Below, piece after piece: positions 49,334-59,786 of a DNA stretch of 64,000 nucleotides. The notes beneath the pieces are model-generated. The model saw nothing but the letters and a program-made list of their open reading frames with translations, did no database searches and was not told the DNA's origin. The position numbers and the translations under genes are program-made. The stretch is taken from NCBI RefSeq assembly GCF_000425385.1, contig NZ_AUDI01000009.1:1-64000 (forward strand). Reading direction: 5' to 3'. Numbering within the stretch: position 1 is the first letter of the stretch; each line of letters opens with the position of its first letter. Source of the DNA: Pseudoduganella violaceinigra DSM 15887. Its GTDB lineage: Bacteria; Pseudomonadota; Gammaproteobacteria; Burkholderiales; Burkholderiaceae_D.

Positions 49334-51886
49334 TTAGAAGCGGTAGTTCAGCGATGCAGCGTAGGTGCGGCCCAGCTGGCTGAACTGCGAACCGTCGTAG
49401 GTCACCATATCGTAGCGGCCGTTGAAGGTGATCAGGTTACGCTGGATCATGCGCAGGTTCGGATCGTCGATGATCTTCTGGCCATTGGCATTCAGCGCAC
49501 GGAACTCCCACTCTGGCGTGGTGTTGAACACGTTGTTGATGTTGAACGACACGGTCATGTTCGGCATCACGCTGTAGTTGATGGCGAAGTCGGTGACGTT
49601 CTTAGGCTTGAACTTGGTCTCCAGGTTGCTATCCAGGCCAGCCTGGCGGAAACGGGTCGGGCCGAACACGGTGTTGTTGACCGACAGGTTCAGCTTCTGA
49701 TAGTCCCAGTCGGCGCCAAGAATGGTCTTGAACTTCGGACGGGAAGTGAACATCAGGGCTTCCTGGGTCGCATCCAGCACGGACTGTCCAGCGGCGGCAA
49801 CGATCGGAGGATTGTTGACAGCGCCGTCGCGTTCATTCTTGCGGGTGTAGTTGCCCGACAAGTTCAGGGTCAGCTTGCCGTCTGCCAGCGCGATATTCTT
49901 ACGCGACAGCACGTAGTCCAGGCCTTCGGTCTTGGTCTTCACCGCGTTCACGAAGAAGCTGACGGAAACGATGCCGTTCGCCGCCAGGATCTTGTCCAGC
50001 TGCTGGGTCGCATCGCCGGTCGGCACGATTTCCTTGCCCAGCACGATGCGGTCCTTGACCTTGATGTTGTAGTAGTCCAGGGTCATGCTGGTGTTCGCAT
50101 CCGGCTTCAGGCCCAGCCCCAGGGTGATGTTGTCGGACTTTTCAGCCTTCAGCTTCGGCACGCCCAGCGCGGCAGCTTGCGCCGACACGTTGTTCACCAG
50201 GCCGGAGACCTGGATGCCGCCGCCAGGCACGAAGGAGTACTGTGCCTTCTGGGTGTAGATCTGCGCCAGCGACGGTGCGCGGAAGCCCGTCGATGCCGAG
50301 GCGCGCAGGGTGACCCAGTCGTTCGCCTTGTAGCGGGTGGACAGCTTCCACACGAAGGCCGAACCGAAGTCGGTGTACTTTTCCCAGCGGCCGGTGCCGT
50401 CCACCAGCAGTTCCTTGCTGATGTCCCAGGTGGAGCCGGCGTACACGCCGTAGTTGGAACGCGAGGAAGGGAAGGAGTTGTCCGGGTGGTTGCCGGCGAA
50501 GGAGTCGGCGCCGCTGCCCTGCCACGAGGCACGCTCGCCGGCTTTCACTTCGAACTTCTCGTGGCGCAGTTCGGTACCGGCGTAGAAGTTGACGGTATCG
50601 GTGATCTGCCTGGAGATGTCGCCGTTGAATACGTAGTGCTGGAACTCCACGCCGCCAGCGTTGAAGTGGGTTGGCGAATGCTCGGTGCTGGTGCCGGCCA
50701 ACACGGCGTCTTCCATGCTGCGGTTGACCGAGTGGTCGACCTCGTATTTCTGCTTGTTGCCGCCGTAAGTCAGGCTGAAGTCGGCGGTCCAGCCAGCCAG
50801 ATCCATCTTCACGCCACCGGTGGCGTTGTAGTCATCCAGCGTGCCGTCGAAGGTCGGCTGGTAGCCTTCGTAGGTCGAGCCGGCCGGGTGCAGCAGGCCG
50901 TAGTCGGTCGGGCGCCAGTACGGGGTACGGAAGTTCGCGAAAGAATTGATCTTCTTGTTCACGTAGGCCGCGTTGGCGTAGATGGCGATGCCTTCGCCCA
51001 GGTCATAGCGGGTGTTGAACAAGCCCTTGTAAGCCTTGGTCCGCGGCGAGCCGTTGATATTGCGCGCGTCGGGGTATTTGGACAGGAAGGCCTGCACCTG
51101 CGACAGCGGGGCACCGAAGTCGCTCGCCTCGCCTTCGGCGCTGACTGCGCCGGAACGGCTCGACAGGTTCACACGCGACGCCTCGACGGTGTAGTTGAAG
51201 AAACCGCGGTCGCCGCCCAGTGGGAAGCCTTGGTTCAGGCTCAGCCCGCCCATGCCGCCGTCATGCTTGTGCGTGATGCCGGTGCGCGCGGTGACGGAAC
51301 CGCCTTCCGAGTTGTCCTTCAGGATAATGTTGACCACGCCGGCGATGGCGTCCGAGCCGTATTGCGCGGATGCGCCGTCGCGCAGCACTTCGATGCGTTT
51401 GATGGCATCGGCCGGGATGGCGGAAATATCGGAGCCCGATTCGCCGCGGCCCGGCGACGTCTGGGTGTAGACCAGCGAGCTCATGTTCTTGCGCTTGCCG
51501 TTGATCAGGATCAGCACGCGGCTCGGGCCCATATTGCGGATTTCGTAAGGGTCCAGCAGGGAGGTCGCGTCGTTGACCGGGGTCTGTACGGTGTTGAAGG
51601 AAGGGACGCGGAACTGCATCGACTTGTCCAGGGTGACCTGGCCGGTCTTGGTCAGTTCGCGCGCGCTCAGTACGTCAATCGGTACTGGCGTATCGACCAT
51701 GGTGCGCTGGGCGCCACGGCTACCGGTCGAGACAATGACCACCTTCTGGATCTCGTCGGTGGTGCTGTCTACCGCCTGCTGCGCCAGGGCCGGCACGGCC
51801 GCCTGTGCCTGGGCGTGCGCTTGGCCGAGCAGCACAAACGGGCTGGCCGACAACATCAATGCTGCAATCGGAAAATGTTTATTCAT
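49334..51886 (-). CDS. TonB-dependent outer-membrane receptor
   Basis: An 850-residue receptor with signal peptide (1-25, ending AHAQ). The plug domain covers about 55-180, with VLILINGKRKNMSS and ADAIKRIEVLRDGASAQYGSDAIAGVVNIILK. A 22-strand barrel follows, ending in the aromatic C-terminal strand TYAASLNYRF. The TonB box is probably near EIQKVVIVST. The type resembles receptors for sugars or peptides more than siderophores, but the ligand is unknown. The neighbouring periplasmic binding protein is divergently transcribed. Confidence 0.92.
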   Translation of the reverse strand: MNKHFPIAALMLSASPFVLLGQAHAQAQAAVPALAQQAVDSTTDEIQKVVIVSTGSRGAQRTMVDTPVPIDVLSARELTKTGQVTLDKSMQFRVPSFNTVQTPVNDATSLLDPYEIRNMGPSRVLILINGKRKNMSSLVYTQTSPGRGESGSDISAIPADAIKRIEVLRDGASAQYGSDAIAGVVNIILKDNSEGGSVTARTGITHKHDGGMGGLSLNQGFPLGGDRGFFNYTVEASRVNLSSRSGAVSAEGEASDFGAPLSQVQAFLSKYPDARNINGSPRTKAYKGLFNTRYDLGEGIAIYANAAYVNKKINSFANFRTPYWRPTDYGLLHPAGSTYEGYQPTFDGTLDDYNATGGVKMDLAGWTADFSLTYGGNKQKYEVDHSVNRSMEDAVLAGTSTEHSPTHFNAGGVEFQHYVFNGDISRQITDTVNFYAGTELRHEKFEVKAGERASWQGSGADSFAGNHPDNSFPSSRSNYGVYAGSTWDISKELLVDGTGRWEKYTDFGSAFVWKLSTRYKANDWVTLRASASTGFRAPSLAQIYTQKAQYSFVPGGGIQVSGLVNNVSAQAAALGVPKLKAEKSDNITLGLGLKPDANTSMTLDYYNIKVKDRIVLGKEIVPTGDATQQLDKILAANGIVSVSFFVNAVKTKTEGLDYVLSRKNIALADGKLTLNLSGNYTRKNERDGAVNNPPIVAAAGQSVLDATQEALMFTSRPKFKTILGADWDYQKLNLSVNNTVFGPTRFRQAGLDSNLETKFKPKNVTDFAINYSVMPNMTVSFNINNVFNTTPEWEFRALNANGQKIIDDPNLRMIQRNLITFNGRYDMVTYDGSQFSQLGRTYAASLNYRF

Positions 51887-52051
51887 GTATATCTCTCTTC
51901 CATACAGATTTATAAAGCTACCAGCCGGAATTTATATGCAACATTTTCTTACGTCCATTATTTCAAGTAATACATGCGCAAATACAACATCGATGGATCT
52001 TTTTTATGAAGCGGCGCTGTAACTAAAAAGCAGCGTGATAATCTTTGTGCC

Positions 52052-52837
52052 ATGAGCTATAAAAGCCTCTGCATAATGCTGGCGTTGCTGACCGGCATGG
52101 CAGCCCATGCCGCGAAGGCGCCCCCTTTGCGCCTGTGCTTCGAAGATGTCGACCAGCGCCCCTGGAGTACGCCCAAGGGAAAAGGCTTGAATTTCGAATT
52201 GTTAAAGCGGGTTGAAACACTCCTTAATGAACAATTTATTTATTTCCCAAAACCCTGGAAGCGTTGCCTTAGCGAATTAAAACTTGGCCAGGTGGATGGT
52301 GTAGTGGGAGCCGCCGATGCCGTTGACCGGCGCCCCTGGTCGCGCATCCCCGAATTACCCGATGGACGTGAAGATTCCTCGCGAGCATTATTTGACGATG
52401 CCGCCCTGGTATTTTTACGCGTCGGCGGAAATGGCAGTTGGGACGGCCATGAATTAATTGCCCCCGGCAAACTGGTGATCGTGCAATCGGGCTACCTGAT
52501 CGCGCAGCAATTGCGCGACAAGGGCTTTGCCGCCCGCGACAGCGTCAAATCGGCCGCCGACGCGCTACGCATGTTGGCCAACGGCAGTTACGATGTCGCC
52601 ATCCTGCAAGGCCTGGAGGCCAGCCGGCTGGCGCATGAGGACGCCCGCTTCGTCGGCCGCGTCCAGCAGGCCGAGCTGCCCTATGCCACCGTCAACCTGC
52701 ACCTGATGGTGGCGCGCGGGGTCTACCAGCGCGATCCGCAGCGCATCGAAGCCATCTGGCAAGCCATCGGCACCGTGCGCCAATCCAAAGATTATCGACA
52801 ATTAGAGGAAGATGCCGGCGTTAGACATTTTCATTGA
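52052..52837 (+). CDS. Periplasmic solute-binding protein (family 3-like)
   Basis: A 261-residue protein with signal peptide (1-20, ending HAAKA). The pattern LRLCFEDVDQRPW, GLNFELLKRVETLLNEQF, then LKLGQVDGVVGAADAVDRR is that of SBP_bac_3 amino-acid-type binding proteins. No transporter genes accompany it, so it may be a sensor-linked or stray binding protein, as is frequent in this lineage. It is divergent from the TonB receptor. Confidence 0.75.
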   Translation: MSYKSLCIMLALLTGMAAHAAKAPPLRLCFEDVDQRPWSTPKGKGLNFELLKRVETLLNEQFIYFPKPWKRCLSELKLGQVDGVVGAADAVDRRPWSRIPELPDGREDSSRALFDDAALVFLRVGGNGSWDGHELIAPGKLVIVQSGYLIAQQLRDKGFAARDSVKSAADALRMLANGSYDVAILQGLEASRLAHEDARFVGRVQQAELPYATVNLHLMVARGVYQRDPQRIEAIWQAIGTVRQSKDYRQLEEDAGVRHFH

Positions 52838-52863
52838 GGCAATTTTATGGTTAAATAAATGGC

Positions 52864-53556
52864 ATGAGTTTCCTCCTTGATGGCCGCCTTTCCCTGACAA
52901 CCCCCGAAGGTGTACGTTTGCAGCTGACGCCCGCTGGGCCGGCGGTGCGCGCCTACGCCTGGGCAATCGATTTTGCCGTCTGGGGTGCCGGCACCGCCCT
53001 GCTGGCCACCCTGCTGGGCGCCATCGTGCCCTCCGCCAAGCTATCTAGCGGCCTGTTCTCGATTGGCCTGTTCCTGGCCTACTGGGCTTATCCGGTGCTG
53101 TGCGAGGTGTACGCCGGCGGCCGTACCCTTGGCAAATATGTGGTCGGCCTGCAGGTACTGCGCGCCGACGGCCTGCCGCTGCGCTGGCGCGAATCTGTGC
53201 TGCGCAACCTGCTGCTGGTGGCCGACTTCCTGCCGATCTTCTATGCGTCCGGCTTGCTGAGCATGCTATGCGACCGCCATTTCCGCCGCCTGGGCGATAT
53301 CGTGGCCGGCACCCAGGTGGTGTACCGCGACAAAGCGCCGCAGCGGGTCGACGTGCCCGACGCCACGCCCCTGCCCCTGCCCTTCCCCCTCACAGTGGAG
53401 CAGCAGCGCGCCCTGGCTGACCTGTTCGCGCGTGAAAGCCGCCTGCCGCACGGGCGCATGCTGGAATTGGCCGACATCGCCGCCCCGCTGACGGGGCGCG
53501 AGGGCGAAGCCTCGCTGGAACGTTTGCGCGGCATGGCCGCTGGATTGGTTCGATGA
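52864..53556 (+). CDS. RDD family membrane protein
   Basis: A 230-residue inner-membrane protein with three hydrophobic helices and the RDD signature: AYAWAIDFAVWGAG (Arg and Asp in helix 1), GGRTLGKYVVGLQVL and CDRHFRRLGDIVAGTQVVY. A soluble C-terminal part follows from about residue 160. It heads a six-gene operon; the next start overlaps its stop (ATGA). Confidence 0.9.
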   Translation: MSFLLDGRLSLTTPEGVRLQLTPAGPAVRAYAWAIDFAVWGAGTALLATLLGAIVPSAKLSSGLFSIGLFLAYWAYPVLCEVYAGGRTLGKYVVGLQVLRADGLPLRWRESVLRNLLLVADFLPIFYASGLLSMLCDRHFRRLGDIVAGTQVVYRDKAPQRVDVPDATPLPLPFPLTVEQQRALADLFARESRLPHGRMLELADIAAPLTGREGEASLERLRGMAAGLVR

Positions 53557-54512
53557 AACAAGCGCAGTTTGAATCCACCTACGGGCCGCTGTGGACCGAG
53601 ATCGACCTCCTGCTGGGCAAAGGCGCCGCCGGACGCGAAGCCTTGCCGGAACAATACCGCCGGCTGTGCCAGTGCCTGGCCTTGGCCAGCCAGCGCGGCT
53701 ACTCGCCGCAGCTGGTGTCCTACCTGCACGGGCTGGTGGCGCGCTGCCACCATGCCCTGTATGGCGTGGCCGCCGAGCGGCCCACCGTGCTGCTGCAATG
53801 GCTGCGCCTCGACTTGCCGCGCCGCGTGCGCGCCGAGTGGAAGCTCTTGCTGCTGGTCCTGCTGTGCCTGCTCGGCCCGGCCGTCGCCATCGGCCTGCTG
53901 GTCTGGCACGACGCCCACAACGCCTACCTGTTCTCGTCGCCGGAAGACCTGGCGCGCATGCACCAGATGTATTCGCCCTCTAGCGTCAAGACCGGCCGCG
54001 GTGGCAGCGAAGGCGACTTGCAGATGTTCGGCCACTACATCTGGAACAATGTTTCGATCGGCTTCCGCACCTTTGCCAGCGGCATCTTCGGCGGTGTGCC
54101 GGCCATGCTGAGCGTGCTGTTCAACGGCATGCAGATGGGCGTGGTGGCCGCATGGCTCAGCCTTGATCCGGCCACGCGCACCAATTTCTGGTCCTTCGTG
54201 GTGACCCACTCCAGCTTCGAGCTGACCGGCCTGGTGCTGTCCGGCCTGGCCGGCATGCGCCTGGGGCTGGCGCTCATCAAACCGGGCCGCCTGAGCCGCC
54301 GCCGCGCGCTGCAGGAAGCCAGCATCGAGATGTATCCGGTGGTGGCGGGCGCCGCCCTGCTCACCGTGCTGGCCGCCTTCTTCGAGGCCTTCTGGTCGGC
54401 CAGCGCCTTTGCGCCGGCCGTCAAATACAGTGTCGGCGCCCTGTGCTGGGCCAGCGTGTTCCTGTTCTTTGGGTTCGCCGGGCGCGAGAAAGGCACGCAT
54501 GCAACTCGATAA
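53553..54512 (+). CDS. SpoIIM-like membrane protein
   Basis: A 319-residue membrane protein of the stage II sporulation M family, found in many non-sporulating bacteria. A soluble N-terminal part (1-105) precedes about five helices, with FGHYIWNNVSIGFRTFASGIFGG and THSSFELTGLVLSGLAGMRLGLAL as family motifs. It overlaps genes on both sides (4 bases and 14 bases). In this operon type the RDD and SpoIIM proteins likely form a membrane platform; this is inference. Confidence 0.88.
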   Translation: MKQAQFESTYGPLWTEIDLLLGKGAAGREALPEQYRRLCQCLALASQRGYSPQLVSYLHGLVARCHHALYGVAAERPTVLLQWLRLDLPRRVRAEWKLLLLVLLCLLGPAVAIGLLVWHDAHNAYLFSSPEDLARMHQMYSPSSVKTGRGGSEGDLQMFGHYIWNNVSIGFRTFASGIFGGVPAMLSVLFNGMQMGVVAAWLSLDPATRTNFWSFVVTHSSFELTGLVLSGLAGMRLGLALIKPGRLSRRRALQEASIEMYPVVAGAALLTVLAAFFEAFWSASAFAPAVKYSVGALCWASVFLFFGFAGREKGTHATR

Positions 54513-56103
54513 GGTACGTCTGGACCTGCGCCCGCGCAGCAATACCCAAGGCCTGGACCTCGGCTTTGCCCTCCTGCATGCTGGCGGCGCCGACGTCTGG
54601 CTGGCCTGGCTGGCGCTCTGGCTGCCGCTGTCGGCGCTGGGCATCATGATCAGTTGGCATTTCGCCGGCTCGCCGGCTTGCCTGTTAGGCTTGCTGCTGC
54701 CCTGGTGGCTGCGCCCTATCCTGGAACGGGCGCCGCTGTACGTGCTGGCGCGCCAGGTGTTCGGAGAGCAGACCAGCTGGCGTGCCGCCTTGCGCGCCTG
54801 GCCCCGCGAACTGGGCGGCGGCTGGTTCCGCATGCTGACCTGGTGGCGCCCATTCATGGCCGGGCGCGGTCTGCACCAGCCGGTATGGGTGCTGGAGCGG
54901 GCGCGCGGCAAGACCGCCACGGCGCGCCGCGCCACCATCGCGCGCAACGGCACCGGCGGCTCCGCCTTCTGGTTCGGTATGGGTTGCTTCTGGATGTTTG
55001 AATTTGTACTGGCAATCGGTGTGCTGGCCCTGATCGGCCTGTTCATGCCCGGCGAAACGTCTAACCCGTTCGCTGTGTTCCTCATGCAAGACAATCTAGC
55101 GCTGCAATGGGCGCTGGTCACCGGCGCCGGCTGCTTGGCCTTCGGCACAATGGGCCCGATTTACACTGCCTGCACCTTCACCCTGTACCTGAACCGCCGC
55201 GCCACGCTGGAAGCCTGGGATCTGGAAATCGTGCTGCGCCAGCTGCGCGCTCCGGCAGCCCGTCCCGCGGCGCGCCAGACGGCCGCCGCCGTGCTGATGG
55301 CGGCGCCGCTGCTGGCCATGGCCATGCTGGGCATGCCGCCGCCCGTGCAGGCCGCGGCGCCTGCCGTGGTCGCCGCCAAGGTTCCCGCCGAGTGCACGCC
55401 GCCGGAAGGCCTCCTGCTGGAAGAGACCGGCCAGGCAGCGGCCCGCACACCGCAGCAGGCCGAGATACGCCGCCAGCTGGCCGCAGTGCTGGCCCACGAG
55501 GATTTGCGCGGCTATCGCTGCACCAAGGTGTGGGAATTGCGCGATCCGCCCAAGGAGGAGAAGAAAGAGAAGAAAGCGTCGCCGCCCTTGCTGCCGCGCT
55601 GGCTGGTCGCGATCCTGGCAGGCATCTTCAAGGCCGCCCTGATCGCTGGCGCCGTGGCGCTGGTGGCCTGGCTGCTGTGGCGCTACGCGGCGCCGCTGCG
55701 TTTCAACTTCTCGGCCGCGCCGTCGCCCAAGCTGGCCACCGAAATCGGCGGCCTCGATATCCGCGAAGAGAGCCTGCCGGCGGATGTCGCCGGCGCCGTG
55801 CGCAGCCTGTGGCAGCAAGGGCAGCAGCGCGCCGCGCTGGCCCTGCTGTACCGCGCCACGCTGTCGCGCCTGGTCACCCGCCAGTCACTGCAGCTGCACC
55901 AGGGCGCCACCGAGGGCGAATGCCTGGCGCTTGCCCGCAGCGCGCAGACGGCCGGCACCCTCGATAGCGCCAGCCTGGCCCTGGCCGACCAGGCCACCAC
56001 GCTGTGGCTGAACGCCGCCTATGGCGCGCGCTGGCCGGACGGCGATGCCGTGGCTGCGCTGTGCGGCCGCTGGCAAGCCCATTTTGACGGCGAGGCAGCA
56101 TGA
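54499..56103 (+). CDS. Membrane protein with C-terminal DUF4129 domain
   Basis: A 534-residue protein. It has about four helices in the first 270 residues, a periplasmic part (about 295-370) with a lysine-rich stretch, a further helix (WLVAILAGIFKAALIAGAVALVAWLLW), then the DUF4129 domain from about 420 (GQQRAALALLYRATLSRL in its centre). DUF4129 often sits beside MoxR and DUF58 genes and in transglutaminase-like proteins. The ATG at 54499 lies inside the end of the SpoIIM gene; the upstream extension is not homologous. Confidence 0.82.
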   Translation: MQLDKVRLDLRPRSNTQGLDLGFALLHAGGADVWLAWLALWLPLSALGIMISWHFAGSPACLLGLLLPWWLRPILERAPLYVLARQVFGEQTSWRAALRAWPRELGGGWFRMLTWWRPFMAGRGLHQPVWVLERARGKTATARRATIARNGTGGSAFWFGMGCFWMFEFVLAIGVLALIGLFMPGETSNPFAVFLMQDNLALQWALVTGAGCLAFGTMGPIYTACTFTLYLNRRATLEAWDLEIVLRQLRAPAARPAARQTAAAVLMAAPLLAMAMLGMPPPVQAAAPAVVAAKVPAECTPPEGLLLEETGQAAARTPQQAEIRRQLAAVLAHEDLRGYRCTKVWELRDPPKEEKKEKKASPPLLPRWLVAILAGIFKAALIAGAVALVAWLLWRYAAPLRFNFSAAPSPKLATEIGGLDIREESLPADVAGAVRSLWQQGQQRAALALLYRATLSRLVTRQSLQLHQGATEGECLALARSAQTAGTLDSASLALADQATTLWLNAAYGARWPDGDAVAALCGRWQAHFDGEAA

Positions 56104-57410
56104 AGCGCAGCCATGCCATCCTGATCGCCCTGGTTTCCCTGCTGCTGCTCGGCGGCGGCTACGAGCTGTGGCACGCACTGTTCCACAAAGTGTGGCGCGG
56201 CGAACTCTACACGTCCCCGGCCCAGGAAAAGAATCCGATGCTGGTGGCGACCCGCCTGCTGGAGGCCGGCGGCCACGCGGTGCGCGTCGAGCCGATGCTC
56301 ACCTACCAGCTGCTGAACAAGCTGCCGGACGGCGTGCTGCTGCTGTCGCCCTATGCGCGCCAGCCGGACGAACAGCAGGCCAGGCTGCTGCTCGACTGGG
56401 TGCGGCGCGGCAATACCCTGATCATGACGCCGGGCCGGATTCAGAACGCTGTCGACAAGGCGGACCAGCCGGACGCCATCAGCGAAGAGCTGGCCGACCC
56501 GCTCGGCAAGCATTTCGGCGTGGCGATGTCGGGCCGCGTGCGCGTCGACGACAGCTGCCGCCTCGACCCGGTGGAAGCGAAGCGCCGCGCCAAACTGGCT
56601 GCCGCGAAGGCCGAAGCGGCCAAGAAAAAAGACCAGGACGACGAGGATGAAGAGGAAGAGGACGAGGGGCAGCCGGAAGCGCCGGCGCGCCTGGTCTGCC
56701 TGAACGCGCCCGGCGCACCCAACACCATCGAGCTGCGCCAGCACGACGACAACCTGCTGCGCTTGGAAGGCAAAGGCCCGGCGCCGCTGTGGGGCGATAC
56801 CTACGGGCTGGCCGTGCTGGTCTATGCCGAGGGCCGCGGCAAGGTGGCGATGGTTGCCGCCGACGACGACAGCTATTTCGACAACGGCACCCTGCGCCAG
56901 TTCGACCACGCCGAGCTGCTGCTCCTGCTGGCCGGCCAAGGCGGCGCCAAGGCCCCGGTACTGCTGGTGCAGCACAACGAAACCGTCGGCTGGGCCGCCT
57001 GGCTGTGGCAGCACGCCCGCCCGGTGCTGCTGGGCCTGGCCGCCTTGCTGCTGCTGTGGCTCTGGAACGCCACCCGCCGCTTCGGCCCGCTGCTGCCGGA
57101 AGCTGCCGCCCCGCGCCGCGCGCTGATCGAGCATATCGAAGCCAGCGGCCGCTGGCTGTGGCGGCTGCCGCAAGGCCGCGCCCTGCTGCTGCAAGCCGTG
57201 CGTGCGCGCACCGAAAAGCTGCTGCTGCGCCGCCTGCCGGAATTGCACGCCATGGATGGCAACGAACGCGCGCGCCGCCTGGCGCGCCTGACCAGGCTGC
57301 CGGAAGCGCACATCCTCGACGCCCTGCTCGGCGCGCCGGCCACGCGCGCCGCCGAATTCACAAGACAGATATCAACACTCCAACAATTGCGAGCCCACCA
57401 TGAGCGATAG
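56100..57410 (+). CDS. DUF4350 membrane protein
   Basis: A 436-residue protein anchored by an N-terminal helix (6-24). A DUF4350 fold follows, with [21 protein letters not shown] and [35 protein letters not shown], similar to GATase-like/GldG-type domains. A long acidic run of Asp/Glu lies at about 180-195. A second helix is at 310-325, then a helical C-terminal part. It overlaps the preceding gene by four bases and moxR by 11. Confidence 0.85.
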   Translation: MKRSHAILIALVSLLLLGGGYELWHALFHKVWRGELYTSPAQEKNPMLVATRLLEAGGHAVRVEPMLTYQLLNKLPDGVLLLSPYARQPDEQQARLLLDWVRRGNTLIMTPGRIQNAVDKADQPDAISEELADPLGKHFGVAMSGRVRVDDSCRLDPVEAKRRAKLAAAKAEAAKKKDQDDEDEEEEDEGQPEAPARLVCLNAPGAPNTIELRQHDDNLLRLEGKGPAPLWGDTYGLAVLVYAEGRGKVAMVAADDDSYFDNGTLRQFDHAELLLLLAGQGGAKAPVLLVQHNETVGWAAWLWQHARPVLLGLAALLLLWLWNATRRFGPLLPEAAAPRRALIEHIEASGRWLWRLPQGRALLLQAVRARTEKLLLRRLPELHAMDGNERARRLARLTRLPEAHILDALLGAPATRAAEFTRQISTLQQLRAHHER

Positions 57411-58404
57411 CATGCCTCCAACCAGCCACAACGCCATCCCGCCCGACCGCCTGGCGCAGGCCATCGACATCGTGCAGCGCCTGCGCGAAGAAATCGGCCG
57501 CGCCATCGTCGGCCAGCAAGCGGTGGTCGAACAAGTACTGGCCTGCTGCCTGGCCGGCGGCCACGTGCTGCTGGAAGGCGTACCGGGCCTGGGCAAGACC
57601 CTGCTGGTCAAGGCGCTGGCCAAGACCTTCGCCGGCGAGTTTTCGCGCATCCAGTTCACCCCCGACCTGATGCCGGCCGACGTCATGGGTCACGCCGTGT
57701 TCGACCAGCGCCAGCAAACCTTCACCATCCGCAAAGGCCCGGTGTTCACCCACCTGCTGCTGGCCGACGAAATCAACCGCGCCCCGGCCAAGACCCAGTC
57801 GGCCCTGCTGGAAGCCATGCAGGAGCGCCAGGTCACCATTGAAGGCGAGCCGCATACGCTGGAGGCGCCGTTCATGGTGCTGGCCACCCAGAACCCGCTA
57901 GAAAGCGAAGGCACTTATCCGCTGCCGGAAGCGCAGCTGGACCGCTTCCTGATCAAGGCGCGCATCGCCTACCCGAGCGAGCAGGAAGAAACCGCCATGC
58001 TGCTGGCCGTGACCCAGGACCGCGTCGGCGACGGGCTGGAAGTGGCCCAGGTGCGCACCCTGATGAAGCCGGAAATCCTGGTCGCGCTGCAGCAACTGGT
58101 GGCACGCATCCGCGTCGACGAGGCGGTCGCCAACTACGCTGTGCGCATGGTGCGCGCCACGCGCCAGTGGCCGGGCGTCTCGGTGGGCGCCGGACCGCGC
58201 GGCAGCATTGCCCTGATCCGCCTGGCGCGCGCCATGGCCCTGATGGCGGGCCGCGACTACGCCACCCCGGACGATATCAAGCGAGCCAGCCTGCCGGTGC
58301 TGCGCCACCGCATCGCCCTGTCGCCGGAAAGCGAACTCGATGGCCTGAGCGCGGACGACGTGCTGGCCGCCCTGATCGACTCCGTCGCCGCGCCGCGCAG
58401 CTGA
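57400..58404 (+). CDS. MoxR family AAA+ ATPase
   Basis: A 334-residue AAA+ ATPase. Walker A is GVPGLGKT (within [20 protein letters not shown]), Walker [28 protein letters not shown], sensor 1 [22 protein letters not shown], and sensor 2 near GASPRGSIAL-type sequence in the lid. MoxR proteins act as chaperones that assemble or activate protein complexes, usually with a VWA or DUF58 partner, here the next gene. The stop and next start share one base (TGATG). Confidence 0.94.
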   Translation: MSDSMPPTSHNAIPPDRLAQAIDIVQRLREEIGRAIVGQQAVVEQVLACCLAGGHVLLEGVPGLGKTLLVKALAKTFAGEFSRIQFTPDLMPADVMGHAVFDQRQQTFTIRKGPVFTHLLLADEINRAPAKTQSALLEAMQERQVTIEGEPHTLEAPFMVLATQNPLESEGTYPLPEAQLDRFLIKARIAYPSEQEETAMLLAVTQDRVGDGLEVAQVRTLMKPEILVALQQLVARIRVDEAVANYAVRMVRATRQWPGVSVGAGPRGSIALIRLARAMALMAGRDYATPDDIKRASLPVLRHRIALSPESELDGLSADDVLAALIDSVAAPRS

Positions 58405-59708
58405 TGAATCCAACCCGCCGCATGTTCCACGCCCTGCTGGGCGTGACCGCGCTCGGCGTGCCCGCCAGCGTGTGGCCGCAGCTGCAACTGCCCTGGCAGC
58501 TGCTGGGCGGCGCCCTGCTGCTGGCGGCCGGCGCCGACGCCTTGCTGGCGCGCCGCCGCCCCGCCCTGCGCGCCGAGCGCAGCATGGCCGGCGTGCTGCC
58601 GGTGGGCGCCTGGCACGATGTGCGCCTGACCGTGCACAACGAAGGCACGGCGCCGCTGCAGCTGGACATCTTCGACGACTACCCGACCACCTGGGAGCTG
58701 GAAGGCATGCCGCATGCGGCGCGCCTGGCGCCCGGCGCCTTCTCCAGCGTCACCTACCGCGTACGCCCGCAGGAACGCGGCGACGGCCAATTCGGCACGC
58801 CCTGGCTGCGCGTGGCCGGTCCGCTTGGGCTGTGGCAGGCCACGCACCGCATCGGCCCGCAGCAGACCGCCAAGGTCTTTCCCGACGTGGCGCGCCTGCT
58901 GGGACAAGCCCTGCGCGCCACCGACCGCCAGGCGCCGACCGCCGGCTCGCTGGTCAAGCGCCAGCGCGGCGAAGGCACCGACTTCCGCCAGCTGCGCGAA
59001 TACCGGCGCGGCGACAGCCTGCGCTCAATCGACTGGAAAGCCACGGCACGCCACCGCAAGCCGATCAGCCGCGAATACCAGCTCGAACGCGACCAGCAGG
59101 TGGTGTTCCTGGTCGACACCGGCCGCCGCATGCTGGCGCGCGACGATGGCACCAGCCACTTCGACCATGCCCTGTACGCGGTCCTGACGCTGGCCTTCGT
59201 CGCCGGCAAGCAGGGCGACGCGATTGGTTTGATGAGCTTTGGCGTCGACAGCCGCTGGCTGGCGCCGGCCAAGGGACGCATCGGCCTGGACCGCATGCTG
59301 GCCGGGGTCTACGACCTGCAGCCAGGCGAAGCGGCGCCCGACTACCTGCGCGCCGCCAACGACCTGCTGAATCGCCTGAACCGGCGCGCCTTCATCGTAC
59401 TGGTGACCAATGTGCGCGACGAAGACGACCTGGCGCTGCGCCAGGCTGTCGACCTGCTGTCCTCGCGCCACCTGGTGCTGTGTGCCAGCCTGCGCGAACG
59501 CGCGCTGGACGCCGCCAGCGCGGCGCCGGTGCAGGGGTTTGACGATGCCTTGCGGCTGGCGGCCAGCGAGCATTACCTGCAGCAGCGCCAGGATGCGATC
59601 CGCCGCCTCGGCCTGCGCGCCGGCCACCTGGTCGATGTCGCGCCGGAGCAGTTGGCCGGCGCGCTGTTGAACCGCTATCTCGATATCAAGGAAAGCGGCG
59701 CCCTGTGA
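58404..59708 (+). CDS. DUF58 domain protein
   Basis: A 434-residue protein with two N-terminal hydrophobic segments, then a beta-rich part (70-190) and the DUF58 core RQLREYRRGDSLRSIDWKATARHRKP, followed by a VWA-like fold (QQVVFLVDTGRRMLARDDGTSHFDHAL, where the DxGxxM variant replaces the MIDAS DxSxS). It is the usual partner of MoxR. It is the last gene of the operon; no clear terminator follows. Confidence 0.92.
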   Translation: MNPTRRMFHALLGVTALGVPASVWPQLQLPWQLLGGALLLAAGADALLARRRPALRAERSMAGVLPVGAWHDVRLTVHNEGTAPLQLDIFDDYPTTWELEGMPHAARLAPGAFSSVTYRVRPQERGDGQFGTPWLRVAGPLGLWQATHRIGPQQTAKVFPDVARLLGQALRATDRQAPTAGSLVKRQRGEGTDFRQLREYRRGDSLRSIDWKATARHRKPISREYQLERDQQVVFLVDTGRRMLARDDGTSHFDHALYAVLTLAFVAGKQGDAIGLMSFGVDSRWLAPAKGRIGLDRMLAGVYDLQPGEAAPDYLRAANDLLNRLNRRAFIVLVTNVRDEDDLALRQAVDLLSSRHLVLCASLRERALDAASAAPVQGFDDALRLAASEHYLQQRQDAIRRLGLRAGHLVDVAPEQLAGALLNRYLDIKESGAL

Positions 59709-59786
59709 CGCTGGAAGCGGCTCAGATGCCGTAGCGTGGAACAGCCAAGGCCGCCAATCACTCAAAAAGTGTCGATGATTGGGCAG

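Noticed and set aside
53553..54512. Evidence for sporulation
   Set aside because: SpoIIM-like proteins occur widely in non-spore formers within the RDD/MoxR cluster; nothing else in the window relates to sporulation.
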